From positions 75,539 through 139,538 of the forward strand of contig CAYUZX010000001.1 in the NCBI GenBank assembly GCA_964449285.1: DNA of 64,000 nucleotides. The letters are read 5' to 3'. The notes below the pieces were generated by a model. The model did not search any database, was not told the DNA's origin, and saw only the letters and a list, made by a program, of their open reading frames with translations. The position numbers and the translations under genes were made by a program. Shown piece after piece: positions 52,274 to 59,683 of this stretch. Positions within the stretch are counted from its first letter, which is position 1; each line of letters starts with the position of its first letter. The stretch comes from QYOJ01 sp964449285 (GTDB lineage: Bacteria; Bacteroidota; Bacteroidia; Bacteroidales; FEN-979).

Positions 52274-53296
52274 AAGCGCCTCCTGATACCGCTTTGCATT
52301 TCTGTTGTGTTCAATCAGGGTAGAGGAAAAAATATGGTATCCAGAGAAATCCTCTTTGGCACAAAAGTACATATACTGATGATTCCGGTAGTTTAACACT
52401 GCATCGATCGAGGAGATTGATGGGAGACAGATCGGGCCCGGAGGAAATCCAGGGTTTTTATAGGTATTGTAAGGGGAAATGATCTCTTTGTGTAAGTCAA
52501 GGACTCGTTTGATCGTGAAATCATTCCATGCATAGATCAGGGTTGGGTCAGCCTGAAGAGGCCATTTTTTGTGAAGGCGGTTGATATAGACTCCAGCAAT
52601 CATAGGTTTTTCATCATTCTTCGAAGTCTCTTTTTCAATGATTGACGCAAGTATCACCACTTCAGGGATGCTTAAACCGATTGAGTCAGCTTTCTTTGCT
52701 CGATTTCCCTGCCAGAATTTCGTGGATTCTGTTGCCATGCGAGCTACAAACTCTTCCGCGGTAGAGTTCCACCACATCTCATACGTGTTGGGAATGGTCA
52801 TCGTGAAAAGGGTCAATGGAGTGATATTGTATTGAGTGAGGAAATTTTCATCTGAAAAAAGTTTCAGCAAACTCAGGCTATCTGCTTCGATTTGGCGGGC
52901 GACCTTTCCTGCGAGTTCGTCACGCTTCCTGATACTATGAAACGAAACCTTAACAGGAGTTTGCAGCCCCCGGATGAGCATATTAACCAGCTCATGGGCA
53001 CTCATCCTGTTCTTAAGCAAATACCTGCCGGGCTTGAAGTATTGATCGTATTTTCCTAACTCAACGTAGTTCTCAAAGAGTTTTTTCTTACTGACGTAAT
53101 CATGACTATACAGGCTGTCTTTCACCTGATTGAACCCTCCCCCGGAAGGAATATATAACCAGGCATGGTCCAGATCTCCCAGGTTAATGACTGCGCTGTG
53201 GATTCTGAAATAGAGACGTTCAACACCCACTAACAGGAAAATAAGGATAAGGAATGGAGTGATACGCAAAAGAAGAATCTGAAGGAATAGACGCAT
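52256..53296 (-). CDS. mltG: Endolytic murein transglycosylase MltG
   Basis: The 346-residue inner membrane protein has an N-terminal helix (about 8-25), a LysM-like region and the YceG catalytic domain with the catalytic Glu in LASIIEKETSKNDEKP, then AGVYINRLHKKWPLQADPT and SPYNTYKNPGFPPGPIC. It cuts nascent glycan strands and ends their elongation. The final residues (about NRIKN) lie in a heptanucleotide array. It follows the acetyltransferase gene by 5 bp. Confidence 0.94.
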   Translation of the reverse strand: MRLFLQILLLRITPFLILIFLLVGVERLYFRIHSAVINLGDLDHAWLYIPSGGGFNQVKDSLYSHDYVSKKKLFENYVELGKYDQYFKPGRYLLKNRMSAHELVNMLIRGLQTPVKVSFHSIRKRDELAGKVARQIEADSLSLLKLFSDENFLTQYNITPLTLFTMTIPNTYEMWWNSTAEEFVARMATESTKFWQGNRAKKADSIGLSIPEVVILASIIEKETSKNDEKPMIAGVYINRLHKKWPLQADPTLIYAWNDFTIKRVLDLHKEIISPYNTYKNPGFPPGPICLPSISSIDAVLNYRNHQYMYFCAKEDFSGYHIFSSTLIEHNRNAKRYQEALNRIKN

Positions 53297-53301
53297 AAGA
53301 G

Positions 53302-53838
53302 TTACAGAATCCGTTGGTACATATATTCATCCAGCCACTCTTCACCGGCATTAATCCATTGTTTTTTCTGTCCGCAACGGATGAAACTATTCCTTTCAAA
53401 TAAGCGGATACTGACGAGATTATCTGATGAAATGTTACAAAATAGTTGATTCAGGTGAAGGCCTTCAGAGGCATACCGGACCAAGGTATTCAAGGCTTCT
53501 GCAGCATACCCTTTTCCTCTGAACTCCTTGGCGATCATAATCCCCACGCCGGCCCGAAGATGCACCGGGTCAAATTCGAACAAGTCGATGGTCCCGATAG
53601 TAACAGAAGCAGCCTCTTCCTTTGGCAGAGAGATCATGAGCCTAAGTTGTTGGGCAGAAAAAATATCCCGTTTGGCATTCAGTACATATTCCTCAATCTC
53701 AAAGCGTGAAAACGGAGTAATGGTGTTACTTACTTTCCATACGGAGATATCGTTCTCCCATTCAAGCAGCAGGTCAACATCTGAAGGTTCAACTGCTCGG
53801 AGGATGAGGTTAAGGCCGGTTAATAGGTCATTGGTCAT
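53302..53838 (-). CDS. GNAT family N-acetyltransferase (RimJ/RimL type)
   Basis: The 178-residue enzyme has the acetyl-CoA-binding motif IAKEFRGKGYAAEALNTLVRYA (about residues 104-125) and the NIVSIRLFERNSF-type C-terminal part (NLVSIRLFERNSF), as in RimJ/RimL or SpeG-like acetyltransferases. Substrate unknown. ATG at 53838 chosen; the longer frame to 53874 is array sequence. The gene lies between dapF and mltG on the same strand. Confidence 0.88.
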   Translation of the reverse strand: MTNDLLTGLNLILRAVEPSDVDLLLEWENDISVWKVSNTITPFSRFEIEEYVLNAKRDIFSAQQLRLMISLPKEEAASVTIGTIDLFEFDPVHLRAGVGIMIAKEFRGKGYAAEALNTLVRYASEGLHLNQLFCNISSDNLVSIRLFERNSFIRCGQKKQWINAGEEWLDEYMYQRIL

Positions 53839-53839
53839 A

Positions 53840-53937
53840 GTTGTTGGTTGCTGGTTGCTGGTTTCAGGTTTCAAATTTCAAGTTTATGTCTGCTGAATTT
53901 CGTATTTCCGTATTTCATATTTCTACATTTCCATCTC
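53840..53937. repeat. Heptanucleotide array, fourteen units, longest in the window
   Basis: On the plus strand GTTGTTG GTTGCTG GTTGCTG GTTTCAG GTTTCAA ATTTCAA GTTTATG TCTGCTG AATTTCG TATTTCC GTATTTC ATATTTC TACATTT CCATCTC. The 7-bp phase is unbroken for 98 bp though the unit drifts. It abuts the acetyltransferase start codon and contains the dapF stop codon. Confidence 0.9.
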
Positions 53938-54765
53938 TCCTGAAAACACAAACTCAGCCGGGCCTTCCAGCCAGATATTCGTGAATGCTCCATTTTCAAA
54001 CTGGAAGGAGACGGCCAACTGACCGCCAAGAGTTTCAATTTTAATGTTGGATGCCTGAGGAGTTTGTTTCGTCACTTTGTTCCTTGCAATGACATGATTG
54101 CCCCCTGCAAACTGCGAACTACCAACTGCGAGAGCCGCTGCCGTCACCCCGGTCCCGCAGGAGAGGGTCTCATCCTCCACACCCCGTTCATAGGTTCTGA
54201 CAAAAAGCCCGTTATCCATTTTCTCTACAAAATCGACGTTGATTCCATCAGGAGCATATTGTGAATCATACCGAAGCTTTCGTCCTTCAATAACGACATC
54301 TATCTCTCTCACATGATCCTTGAAGAGAACCAGGTGGGGAGAGCCGGTATCAATTTGAAATTCGAAATTTGGAATGCGGTATGCATCTGGAGAGACATCC
54401 GACATTCGTAATTTTACCAATGTTATATTCCCTTCTTCATTCAAAACTTCAGCCGTATGGTCCCCATCGATGGCCAGGAATGTGGCATGTTTATCAAGAA
54501 TCCCCAGCGAATTTGCGAATGCAGTAATACACCTGCCACCGTTTCCGCACATGGTGCTCTCTTTTCCATCGGAGTTATAGTACTTCATGCCGAAATCATA
54601 TCCAGTCTCGGAGATAAGGAATATGAGCCCATCGGCTCCGATACCGAAATGACGGTCACAGAGATGTACAATATCCCCGATTGACAAGTGGATACTGGCT
54701 TCACGGTTGTCGATGAGGATGAAGTCGTTCCCTGTGCCGTGGTATTTGGAAAAAGTCAGTTTCAT
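53923..54765 (-). CDS. dapF: Diaminopimelate epimerase with a repeat-derived insertion
   Basis: The 280-residue enzyme converts LL- to meso-diaminopimelate for lysine and peptidoglycan. Both catalytic cysteines are present: MCGNGGRC (first) and SCGTGVTAAAL (second); YHGTGNDFILID opens the protein and IWLEGPAEFVFSGE closes it. Between the second Cys motif and the last strands lies an insert of about 25 residues (GSSQFAGGNHVIARNKVTKQ and a few more) that is encoded by four heptamers (54105-54132) and a dispersed palindromic repeat (54062-54093). The frame is kept, so the enzyme is probably active. The stop codon is in another array. Confidence 0.92.
   Translation of the reverse strand: MKLTFSKYHGTGNDFILIDNREASIHLSIGDIVHLCDRHFGIGADGLIFLISETGYDFGMKYYNSDGKESTMCGNGGRCITAFANSLGILDKHATFLAIDGDHTAEVLNEEGNITLVKLRMSDVSPDAYRIPNFEFQIDTGSPHLVLFKDHVREIDVVIEGRKLRYDSQYAPDGINVDFVEKMDNGLFVRTYERGVEDETLSCGTGVTAAALAVGSSQFAGGNHVIARNKVTKQTPQASNIKIETLGGQLAVSFQFENGAFTNIWLEGPAEFVFSGEMEM
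54062..54093 (-). repeat. Dispersed palindromic repeat, copy B, inside dapF
   Basis: On the minus strand GTCATTGCAAGGAACAAAGT then GACGAAACAAAC. It is the same element as copy A (5393-5424): GTCATT(A/G)C(G/A)AGGAA followed by AGTGAC. Translated within dapF as HVIARNKVTKQ. Confidence 0.65.
54105..54132. repeat. Heptanucleotide array inside the dapF reading frame
   Basis: CTGCAAA CTGCGAA CTACCAA CTGCGAG, four units in phase, 12 bp from the palindromic repeat copy B. Together they make the insert in DapF. Confidence 0.8.
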
Positions 54766-54796
54766 TGCTGCAAATCTAACGAATTAAATAATTTTG
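54765..54796 (+). promoter_or_regulatory. Promoter in front of the YbaK-type remnant
   Basis: TTG (54765-54767), 21-bp spacer, TAATTTTG (54789-54796): a near-consensus Bacteroidota promoter, 10 bp before the remnant start. It is the divergent partner of the dapF promoter. Confidence 0.5.
54771..54778 (-). promoter_or_regulatory. -7 promoter box for dapF
   Basis: TAGATTTG on the minus strand, 5 bp before the dapF start codon, so the transcript would be nearly leaderless. It faces the promoter of the YbaK-type remnant. Confidence 0.45.
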
Positions 54797-54806
54797 CAGC
54801 GAATAA

Positions 54807-54983
54807 ATGCAGATGAAAGGCGATCCAAGGCGCTACACGATCCTTGATGAGTTGAACATAACGTTTGACCAGATCAGTTTCCATCCCTGTGTCAATACGG
54901 CTTCGTTAGTGGTCCGGTATCCCGACTTTGAGAAATTTCTCAAGTATTGTGGGAATACCTATGAGTATTTGGAGCTGTACTGA
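54807..54983 (+). pseudogene. Prolyl-tRNA-editing (YbaK/ProX-type) gene with internal deletion
   Basis: This 58-codon frame begins MQMKGDPRRYTILDELNI, the N-terminus of Bacteroidota YbaK-type deacylases, and continues directly with FDQISFHPCVNTASLVVR and ends GNTYEYLELY, the C-terminus of the same family. The intact protein is about 160 residues, so some 100 residues with most of the fold are gone, in frame. A promoter is still present. It could be a degraded gene or an expressed mini-protein; a separate small gene is unlikely because both ends match one family. I rely on memory of the family for the alignment. Confidence 0.7.
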
Positions 54984-55047
54984 ATAGTGAAGTATCGAAG
55001 CGAAATAAACGGATATCCATAATCTCGAATTGCATATAGCCAATCGG

Positions 55048-55734
55048 TTAACCGTTAAACCGCTTTTCCAGTTTATCCAGGAAAGAGAGCACCAGATTCA
55101 CATCATCATCAGATAACAGGGCCAGCCGCTCAAAAATCCTGGGATAGATGTTCGAATCCTTTCTGAAATTGATCTCTTTCATTGTGGTTTCAAACATATC
55201 AATCATCTTCTGATATTTACCTGTTGGAGTCTCTTTAGGTTGTCTCCATGTAGCTGTGGAGAAAGGAGAGAGGACATAGGCATAAAGCATCACAGCATGT
55301 GAGAGGTTGAGCGAAGGATATTTCTGTCTCATCGGGATGAATGAGATGATGTCGCATAGAGCAACCTGCTCATTGGAGAGGCCGCTCTCCTCTCCTCCAA
55401 AAACGATTGCGATTCGTTTCGCTGAATATTTTTTTGCATCCAGAATCTCAGGCAATCGCTCAATATGATGATAGTCATGTCTCACCGATCGCTTTTTCAT
55501 GGATGTGGCTATGCTGAAATCAATGTCCTTCAGGGCAGTTTCCAGATCGGAGCAGATAGCAGCTTTTTCCAGTATCTCTCGTGAGCCATGGGCAACATGA
55601 AACGCTTTTTCCTGGGGGAAATTCGGAGAATTCACCAGCCTGAGTGATTCAAATCCCATGGTGTTGATCGCGCGTGCAGCTGCTCCGATATTTTCGGGCA
55701 GTGCAGGTTCAACCAGAATGAATGTAATGTTCAT
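55048..55734 (-). CDS. RNA 2'-O-methyltransferase, SpoU family (TrmJ-like)
   Basis: The 228-residue enzyme has the knotted SPOUT fold: NITFILVEPALPENIGAAARAINTMG (motif 1 region), IVFGGEESGLSNEQ (motif 2) and PSLNLSHAVMLYAYVL (motif 3). The ENIGAAARA start and length match TrmJ, which methylates position 32 of tRNAs; a closely related rRNA methylase cannot be excluded. ATG at 55734 chosen (MNITFILVEP). A TATTTTTG box lies 10 bp upstream. Confidence 0.9.
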   Translation of the reverse strand: MNITFILVEPALPENIGAAARAINTMGFESLRLVNSPNFPQEKAFHVAHGSREILEKAAICSDLETALKDIDFSIATSMKKRSVRHDYHHIERLPEILDAKKYSAKRIAIVFGGEESGLSNEQVALCDIISFIPMRQKYPSLNLSHAVMLYAYVLSPFSTATWRQPKETPTGKYQKMIDMFETTMKEINFRKDSNIYPRIFERLALLSDDDVNLVLSFLDKLEKRFNG

Positions 55735-55744
55735 AAGCCTTCGG

Positions 55745-55752
55745 CAAAAATA
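55745..55752 (-). promoter_or_regulatory. -7 promoter box for the TrmJ-like gene
   Basis: TATTTTTG on the minus strand, just before ATG 55734. Confidence 0.4.
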
Positions 55753-55823
55753 CAAATTCCGGAATTCACCGTGGAAAAACGGGTATCTACCGAAACGATG
55801 TTTTCGAAACGATTCTCATAGAA

Positions 55824-55831
55824 TAATTTTG
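55824..55831 (+). promoter_or_regulatory. -7 promoter box for the LiaF-LytS-LytR operon
   Basis: TAATTTTG lies 37 bp before ATG 55869. It argues against the upstream ATG at 55836, which would be at about the transcription start. Confidence 0.5.
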
Positions 55832-55868
55832 CTTCATGAAAAAATGTCTAACTTTAAAATCTGAAACT

Positions 55869-56621
55869 ATGAATTCATTCGTTGAAAAACAATTCGGAGA
55901 CAATTCGGAAAAATACTCAAACTGCAGGCGTATGAAGAAATATGCACTTGGAGGGGTTGCTATCCTGGCTGGTTTGGTCCTTCTAGGCTTAAACACTGGA
56001 TTTATTCCAATTACTTGGAAATCAATTATTTTTTCATGGCAGATGCTATTGATTGCTATTGGTGTGATAAGTATTTTCGGAAGAGATAGTTATGTCCCAG
56101 GGATCATTCTTATCCTGGTTGGCGGAATCTTTATCATTCCAAAATTTGGTTTCTTACCCTTTAGTATCCATAGCCTATTTTGGCCGGCGATTCTGATTGC
56201 TGTGGGATTGATTGTTTTGTTCAAAGGATTCCGGAGACCTATTGGCCCGCGCTGGAACAAAGATAACCTGGTCCTGGATGATGGTTATATCAATGAAGAG
56301 ACAATTTTTGGCGGCACCAAACAAAAAGTGACACACCAGTCGTTTAAAGGAGGGAAGATCTCTTGTATCTTTGGGGGTGCGGAAGTGGACTTAACCAATG
56401 CTGCCCTTGCTCCGGGCGAGCATATCCTTGAAATAAGCGCGATATTCGGTGGAGCTTCCGTGATTGTTCCAACCGACTGGAAAGTCATCGTGAAGAATTC
56501 TTCCATCCTTGGTGGATTTGAAGACAAGCGCAGGATTATCAAAGAGAGTCCTGATCCTTCACGGGTGCTCATCATTAAAGCGGAAGCCATCTTTGGAGGT
56601 GGCGAGATCAAGAGTTATTAA
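55869..56621 (+). CDS. LiaF-like membrane protein
   Basis: The 250-residue protein has a short cytoplasmic N-terminus, four hydrophobic helices (about residues 25-120) and a soluble C-terminal domain with the LiaF/DUF2154-type glycine repeats: SCIFGGAEVDL, SAIFGGASVIVP, SSILGGFEDKR and EAIFGGGEIKSY. LiaF-like proteins keep a neighbouring two-component system silent until the envelope is stressed, which fits the LytS/LytR pair 11 bp downstream. ATG 55869 chosen over 55836. Confidence 0.88.
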   Translation: MNSFVEKQFGDNSEKYSNCRRMKKYALGGVAILAGLVLLGLNTGFIPITWKSIIFSWQMLLIAIGVISIFGRDSYVPGIILILVGGIFIIPKFGFLPFSIHSLFWPAILIAVGLIVLFKGFRRPIGPRWNKDNLVLDDGYINEETIFGGTKQKVTHQSFKGGKISCIFGGAEVDLTNAALAPGEHILEISAIFGGASVIVPTDWKVIVKNSSILGGFEDKRRIIKESPDPSRVLIIKAEAIFGGGEIKSY

Positions 56622-56632
56622 TCAGGCTATAG

Positions 56633-57679
56633 ATGCAGCACCCTGTATTTAAAAACACTAAAACAATCATCCTTTATTTCGGGATCTGGATCTTATTAGC
56701 AGGGATCCAGGTTGTTATTCTGATTTTTCAATATCACTTTCCTCTCGAGATTGCACTGGCCGACAGCCTGGTCTTCAATATGCTATTTGCCGCGATAGGG
56801 TTACCGATGTGGTTTATCGTAAGATACAGCTCTCCTTCGAGGCGGACCCGATTTAACATTTTTTTTAACCACTTGACATCGTTGGTATTAATTATCGTAA
56901 TCTGGTTTGGTGTCGGTTATTCTATTCTTTCCCTCATGTTTCAGGATGAAACCGCTTACAATGACTTTTTAACGGTATCGATCCCTATAAGACTTATCAG
57001 TGGAGTGTTACTCTATATTCTTGTGGGGCTTATATTCTACCTGTTGATATACAATTTCAACTTGCAGGAGAAATTGCAGATGGAGGCACGATTGAATACC
57101 CTTTTGAAGGAGACTGAATTGAATATGCTGAAATCTCAGATAAACCCACATTTTCTATTTAATAGCTTGAATTCGATTAGTTCCCTCACGGTAACTGATC
57201 CCGAGAAGGCCCGGGATATGGTTATCAAGCTTTCGGATTTCCTGAGGTACTCGGTTTCATCGGGAACCAACAATTTGACCTCTTTGTCAGAAGAGCTTGA
57301 AAACATCAAACGATATCTGGAGATCGAAAAGATCCGCTTTGGGGAGAAACTTATATACCTCCTCAAGGTTGCCCAGAACTGTCTGAGTCAGAGAATCCCT
57401 GTGATGTTGCTCCAGCCCCTCTATGAGAATGCGATTAAACACGGTGTTTACGAAAGCACCAACCAGGTGCGAATTGAGACGGAGTGTAGGATAGAATCTG
57501 GTTATACTGAGATCAGGATTGTGAATGATTTTGATCCGGATGCTATTCCAAGGATAGGTGCCGGCGTGGGGTTGAATAACATCAGGGAAAGACTCAGGCT
57601 AACCTATCAACGAAACGATTTATTGAAAACATGGAAAGAGGAGAACCGCTATTTTGTGCGGTTAAGGATACCGGAGTAA
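56633..57679 (+). CDS. Sensor histidine kinase, LytS/YehU type
   Basis: The 348-residue protein has four transmembrane helices (about 8-140) and the His_kinase/HATPase pair of the LytS family, with the phosphoaccepting His in LKSQINPHFLFNSLNSISSL and the N box in PLYENAIKHGVYE and GAGVGLNNIRERL. The membrane part carries no extracellular domain, so the signal probably comes from the LiaF-like partner. The LytTR regulator follows. Confidence 0.93.
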   Translation: MQHPVFKNTKTIILYFGIWILLAGIQVVILIFQYHFPLEIALADSLVFNMLFAAIGLPMWFIVRYSSPSRRTRFNIFFNHLTSLVLIIVIWFGVGYSILSLMFQDETAYNDFLTVSIPIRLISGVLLYILVGLIFYLLIYNFNLQEKLQMEARLNTLLKETELNMLKSQINPHFLFNSLNSISSLTVTDPEKARDMVIKLSDFLRYSVSSGTNNLTSLSEELENIKRYLEIEKIRFGEKLIYLLKVAQNCLSQRIPVMLLQPLYENAIKHGVYESTNQVRIETECRIESGYTEIRIVNDFDPDAIPRIGAGVGLNNIRERLRLTYQRNDLLKTWKEENRYFVRLRIPE

Positions 57680-57682
57680 AAA

Positions 57683-57731
57683 GTCGAGCGTCCAGATTCA
57701 AGGGTCGAGGTTTAAGATACAAGATATTTTA
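57683..57731. repeat. Heptanucleotide array (gtcgagg type, seven units)
   Basis: GTCGAGC GTCCAGA TTCAAGG GTCGAGG TTTAAGA TACAAGA TATTTTA, right after the LytS stop codon. Confidence 0.65.
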
Positions 57732-57758
57732 CAAACTGAATTTAATGATTAATATCCT

Positions 57759-58520
57759 ATGGCACAAGAATCCAAATACAAAATTCTGATCATCGATGAT
57801 GAACCTCCTGCCCGCCAAATTATCCGGGATTACCTGAAAGCATATCCCAATTTGAACATAGCTGGAGAGTTCGCGGATGGATTTTCAGGATTGAAAGCGA
57901 TTCAGGAGCTAAATCCCGACCTGATCTTTCTCGACATTCAGATGCCGAAACTGACCGGGTTCGAGTTGTTGGACCTATTGGATAATCCTCCCCTGATCAT
58001 CTTCAGTACAGCATTTGATCAGTTTGCTATCAAAGCGTTCGAGATGAATGCCATCGACTATCTGTTGAAACCTTATTCCCGCGACCGGTTTGTCAAGGCA
58101 GTTGAAAAAGCGTTAAATGGTTTACGTTCCGGAACTCCGGAGACGAAATCGGTGAAACGTATTCTGGATGCCGTTGACGAACAACCCGATCTTCTTGCAA
58201 GAATTGCCGTGAAGATCAGGCATAAAGTGCATGTGATTCCCGTCCAGGAGATTAGGTACCTTGAGGCTGATGGAGATTATGTGACGATCCATACAGAGAA
58301 GGATAAATTCCTGAAGGAGAAGACAATGAAGTATTTTGAAACGCACCTGGATACTGCCAGGTTTATCAGGATTCACCGTTCTACCATCATCAATGTTGAT
58401 TTCATGGACAAACTTGAATACTACGACAAAGAGAGTTACGCCGTTAGGATGAAGGATGGGACAAGTCTTAAAGCTAGCACATCAGGGTATAAGGTGTTGA
58501 AGGAAGCGCTGAAATTGTAA
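57759..58520 (+). CDS. LytTR family response regulator
   Basis: The 253-residue protein has a receiver (1-120; IIDDEPPA, phosphoacceptor in LIFLDIQMPKLTGFE, lysine in LLKPYSRDRF) and a C-terminal LytTR DNA-binding domain (about 150-250; IRYLEADGDYVTIHT, FIRIHRSTIINVDFMDKLE). It is the partner of the LytS-like kinase. Its targets are unknown; in this family they often concern the cell envelope. Confidence 0.94.
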   Translation: MAQESKYKILIIDDEPPARQIIRDYLKAYPNLNIAGEFADGFSGLKAIQELNPDLIFLDIQMPKLTGFELLDLLDNPPLIIFSTAFDQFAIKAFEMNAIDYLLKPYSRDRFVKAVEKALNGLRSGTPETKSVKRILDAVDEQPDLLARIAVKIRHKVHVIPVQEIRYLEADGDYVTIHTEKDKFLKEKTMKYFETHLDTARFIRIHRSTIINVDFMDKLEYYDKESYAVRMKDGTSLKASTSGYKVLKEALKL

Positions 58521-58522
58521 GT

Positions 58523-58557
58523 ACGAATTAAGAATTAAGAATTACGAATTAAGAAAA
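58523..58557. repeat. Heptanucleotide array (taagaat type, five units)
   Basis: TACGAAT TAAGAAT TAAGAAT TACGAAT TAAGAAA between the LytTR regulator and the PHP gene. Confidence 0.88.
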
Positions 58558-58588
58558 GAGATAGTAAACTGGATCAAATGAACTTCTT

Positions 58589-59650
58589 ATGAGAATTGTA
58601 ATTTTATTTTCTACCATTATTTTGTCGGGATTTAGTGCTTTTGCCCAGGGCAGGTTGATCAGGACCGGGGAGGTTCCGGGGTATATCACCCTGAAATGTG
58701 ACCTGCATTCCCATACTGTTTTTTCAGATGGAGAAGTATGGCCTACCTTCAGGGTGCGAGAAGCCGTTCAGGATGGTCTGGATGCAATTGCAATCACCGA
58801 TCACCTTGAGTATTTGCCGCATAAAAAATATGTCAAGGGGGAGGACAATTCAGCTTTTGCCATTGCTAAAAGGAATGCCGAGTGCAATGATATTATCCTG
58901 ATACGAGGAACAGAAGTCACGCGAAAAATGCCGCCGGGTCATCTCAATCTCCTTTTCCTTCCCGACTCCATCACCTTCAACGACACGGCTTTTCTGGCAG
59001 TAATCAAGAAGGCGGTGGATGAGGGAGCATTCGTTCAGTGGAACCATCCGGGATGGGCTGCACAACAACCTGATGGGGTAGCAAGGATGCTGGATATTCA
59101 TCGTGAGTTGATACAAAAGGGATGGCTTCATGGCATCGAGATTTTCAACGACGGAGTCTTCTATCCAGATGTTATGGAGTGGTGTATGGAGAATAACCTG
59201 GCTATGATAGGGAATACGGATATACATGGATCTACAGCAGAAGTTCTATCATCCACAGGTGATTCTCATAGGGCAATGACATTGATTTTCGCGAGAGAGA
59301 AAAATGAAAAGGAGTTGAAAGAGGCCCTTTTTCTCGGGCGGACACTTGTGTGGTATGGTGATACCCTGGCCGGCAAAAGTGAGTATGCCGAACCGTTTGT
59401 CCGATCCTGTTTGAAACGAAGCGGACCTGTTTACGAAGATTCATCTTACAATTACTTCAGAATAGACAATCTATCGGACATTCCCTATTACTTCACTGAT
59501 GGAGAAAATCCGGATGCTCCCAACAGTATTGTCCTGCCGGCCCGGGCTTATCGTGTGGTACGGATTAAAAAGGAGGGAGCACAAGCGTTTTCCTATACCG
59601 TAAGCAATGTTAAAACCGGAACTCAGGAAAGGTTGGCTATAACGTTTTGA
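58589..59650 (+). CDS. Exported PHP-domain phosphoesterase
   Basis: The 353-residue protein has a signal peptide (MRIVILFSTIILSGFSAFAQ) and a PHP metallo-phosphoesterase domain: DLHSHTVFSDG (first metal motif), AITDHLEYLPH, RGTEVTR, GHLNLLF, WNHPGW and IGNTDIHGS. It is likely secreted to the periplasm; the phosphodiester substrate is unknown, although related periplasmic proteins cleave small phosphodiesters. The C-terminal 80 residues are beta-rich with no named domain. Transcribed towards the TonB receptor gene. Confidence 0.88.
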   Translation: MRIVILFSTIILSGFSAFAQGRLIRTGEVPGYITLKCDLHSHTVFSDGEVWPTFRVREAVQDGLDAIAITDHLEYLPHKKYVKGEDNSAFAIAKRNAECNDIILIRGTEVTRKMPPGHLNLLFLPDSITFNDTAFLAVIKKAVDEGAFVQWNHPGWAAQQPDGVARMLDIHRELIQKGWLHGIEIFNDGVFYPDVMEWCMENNLAMIGNTDIHGSTAEVLSSTGDSHRAMTLIFAREKNEKELKEALFLGRTLVWYGDTLAGKSEYAEPFVRSCLKRSGPVYEDSSYNYFRIDNLSDIPYYFTDGENPDAPNSIVLPARAYRVVRIKKEGAQAFSYTVSNVKTGTQERLAITF

Positions 59651-59683
59651 GAGGCTCTTTAAGAGAGACTTCTCCTCTGCAGA

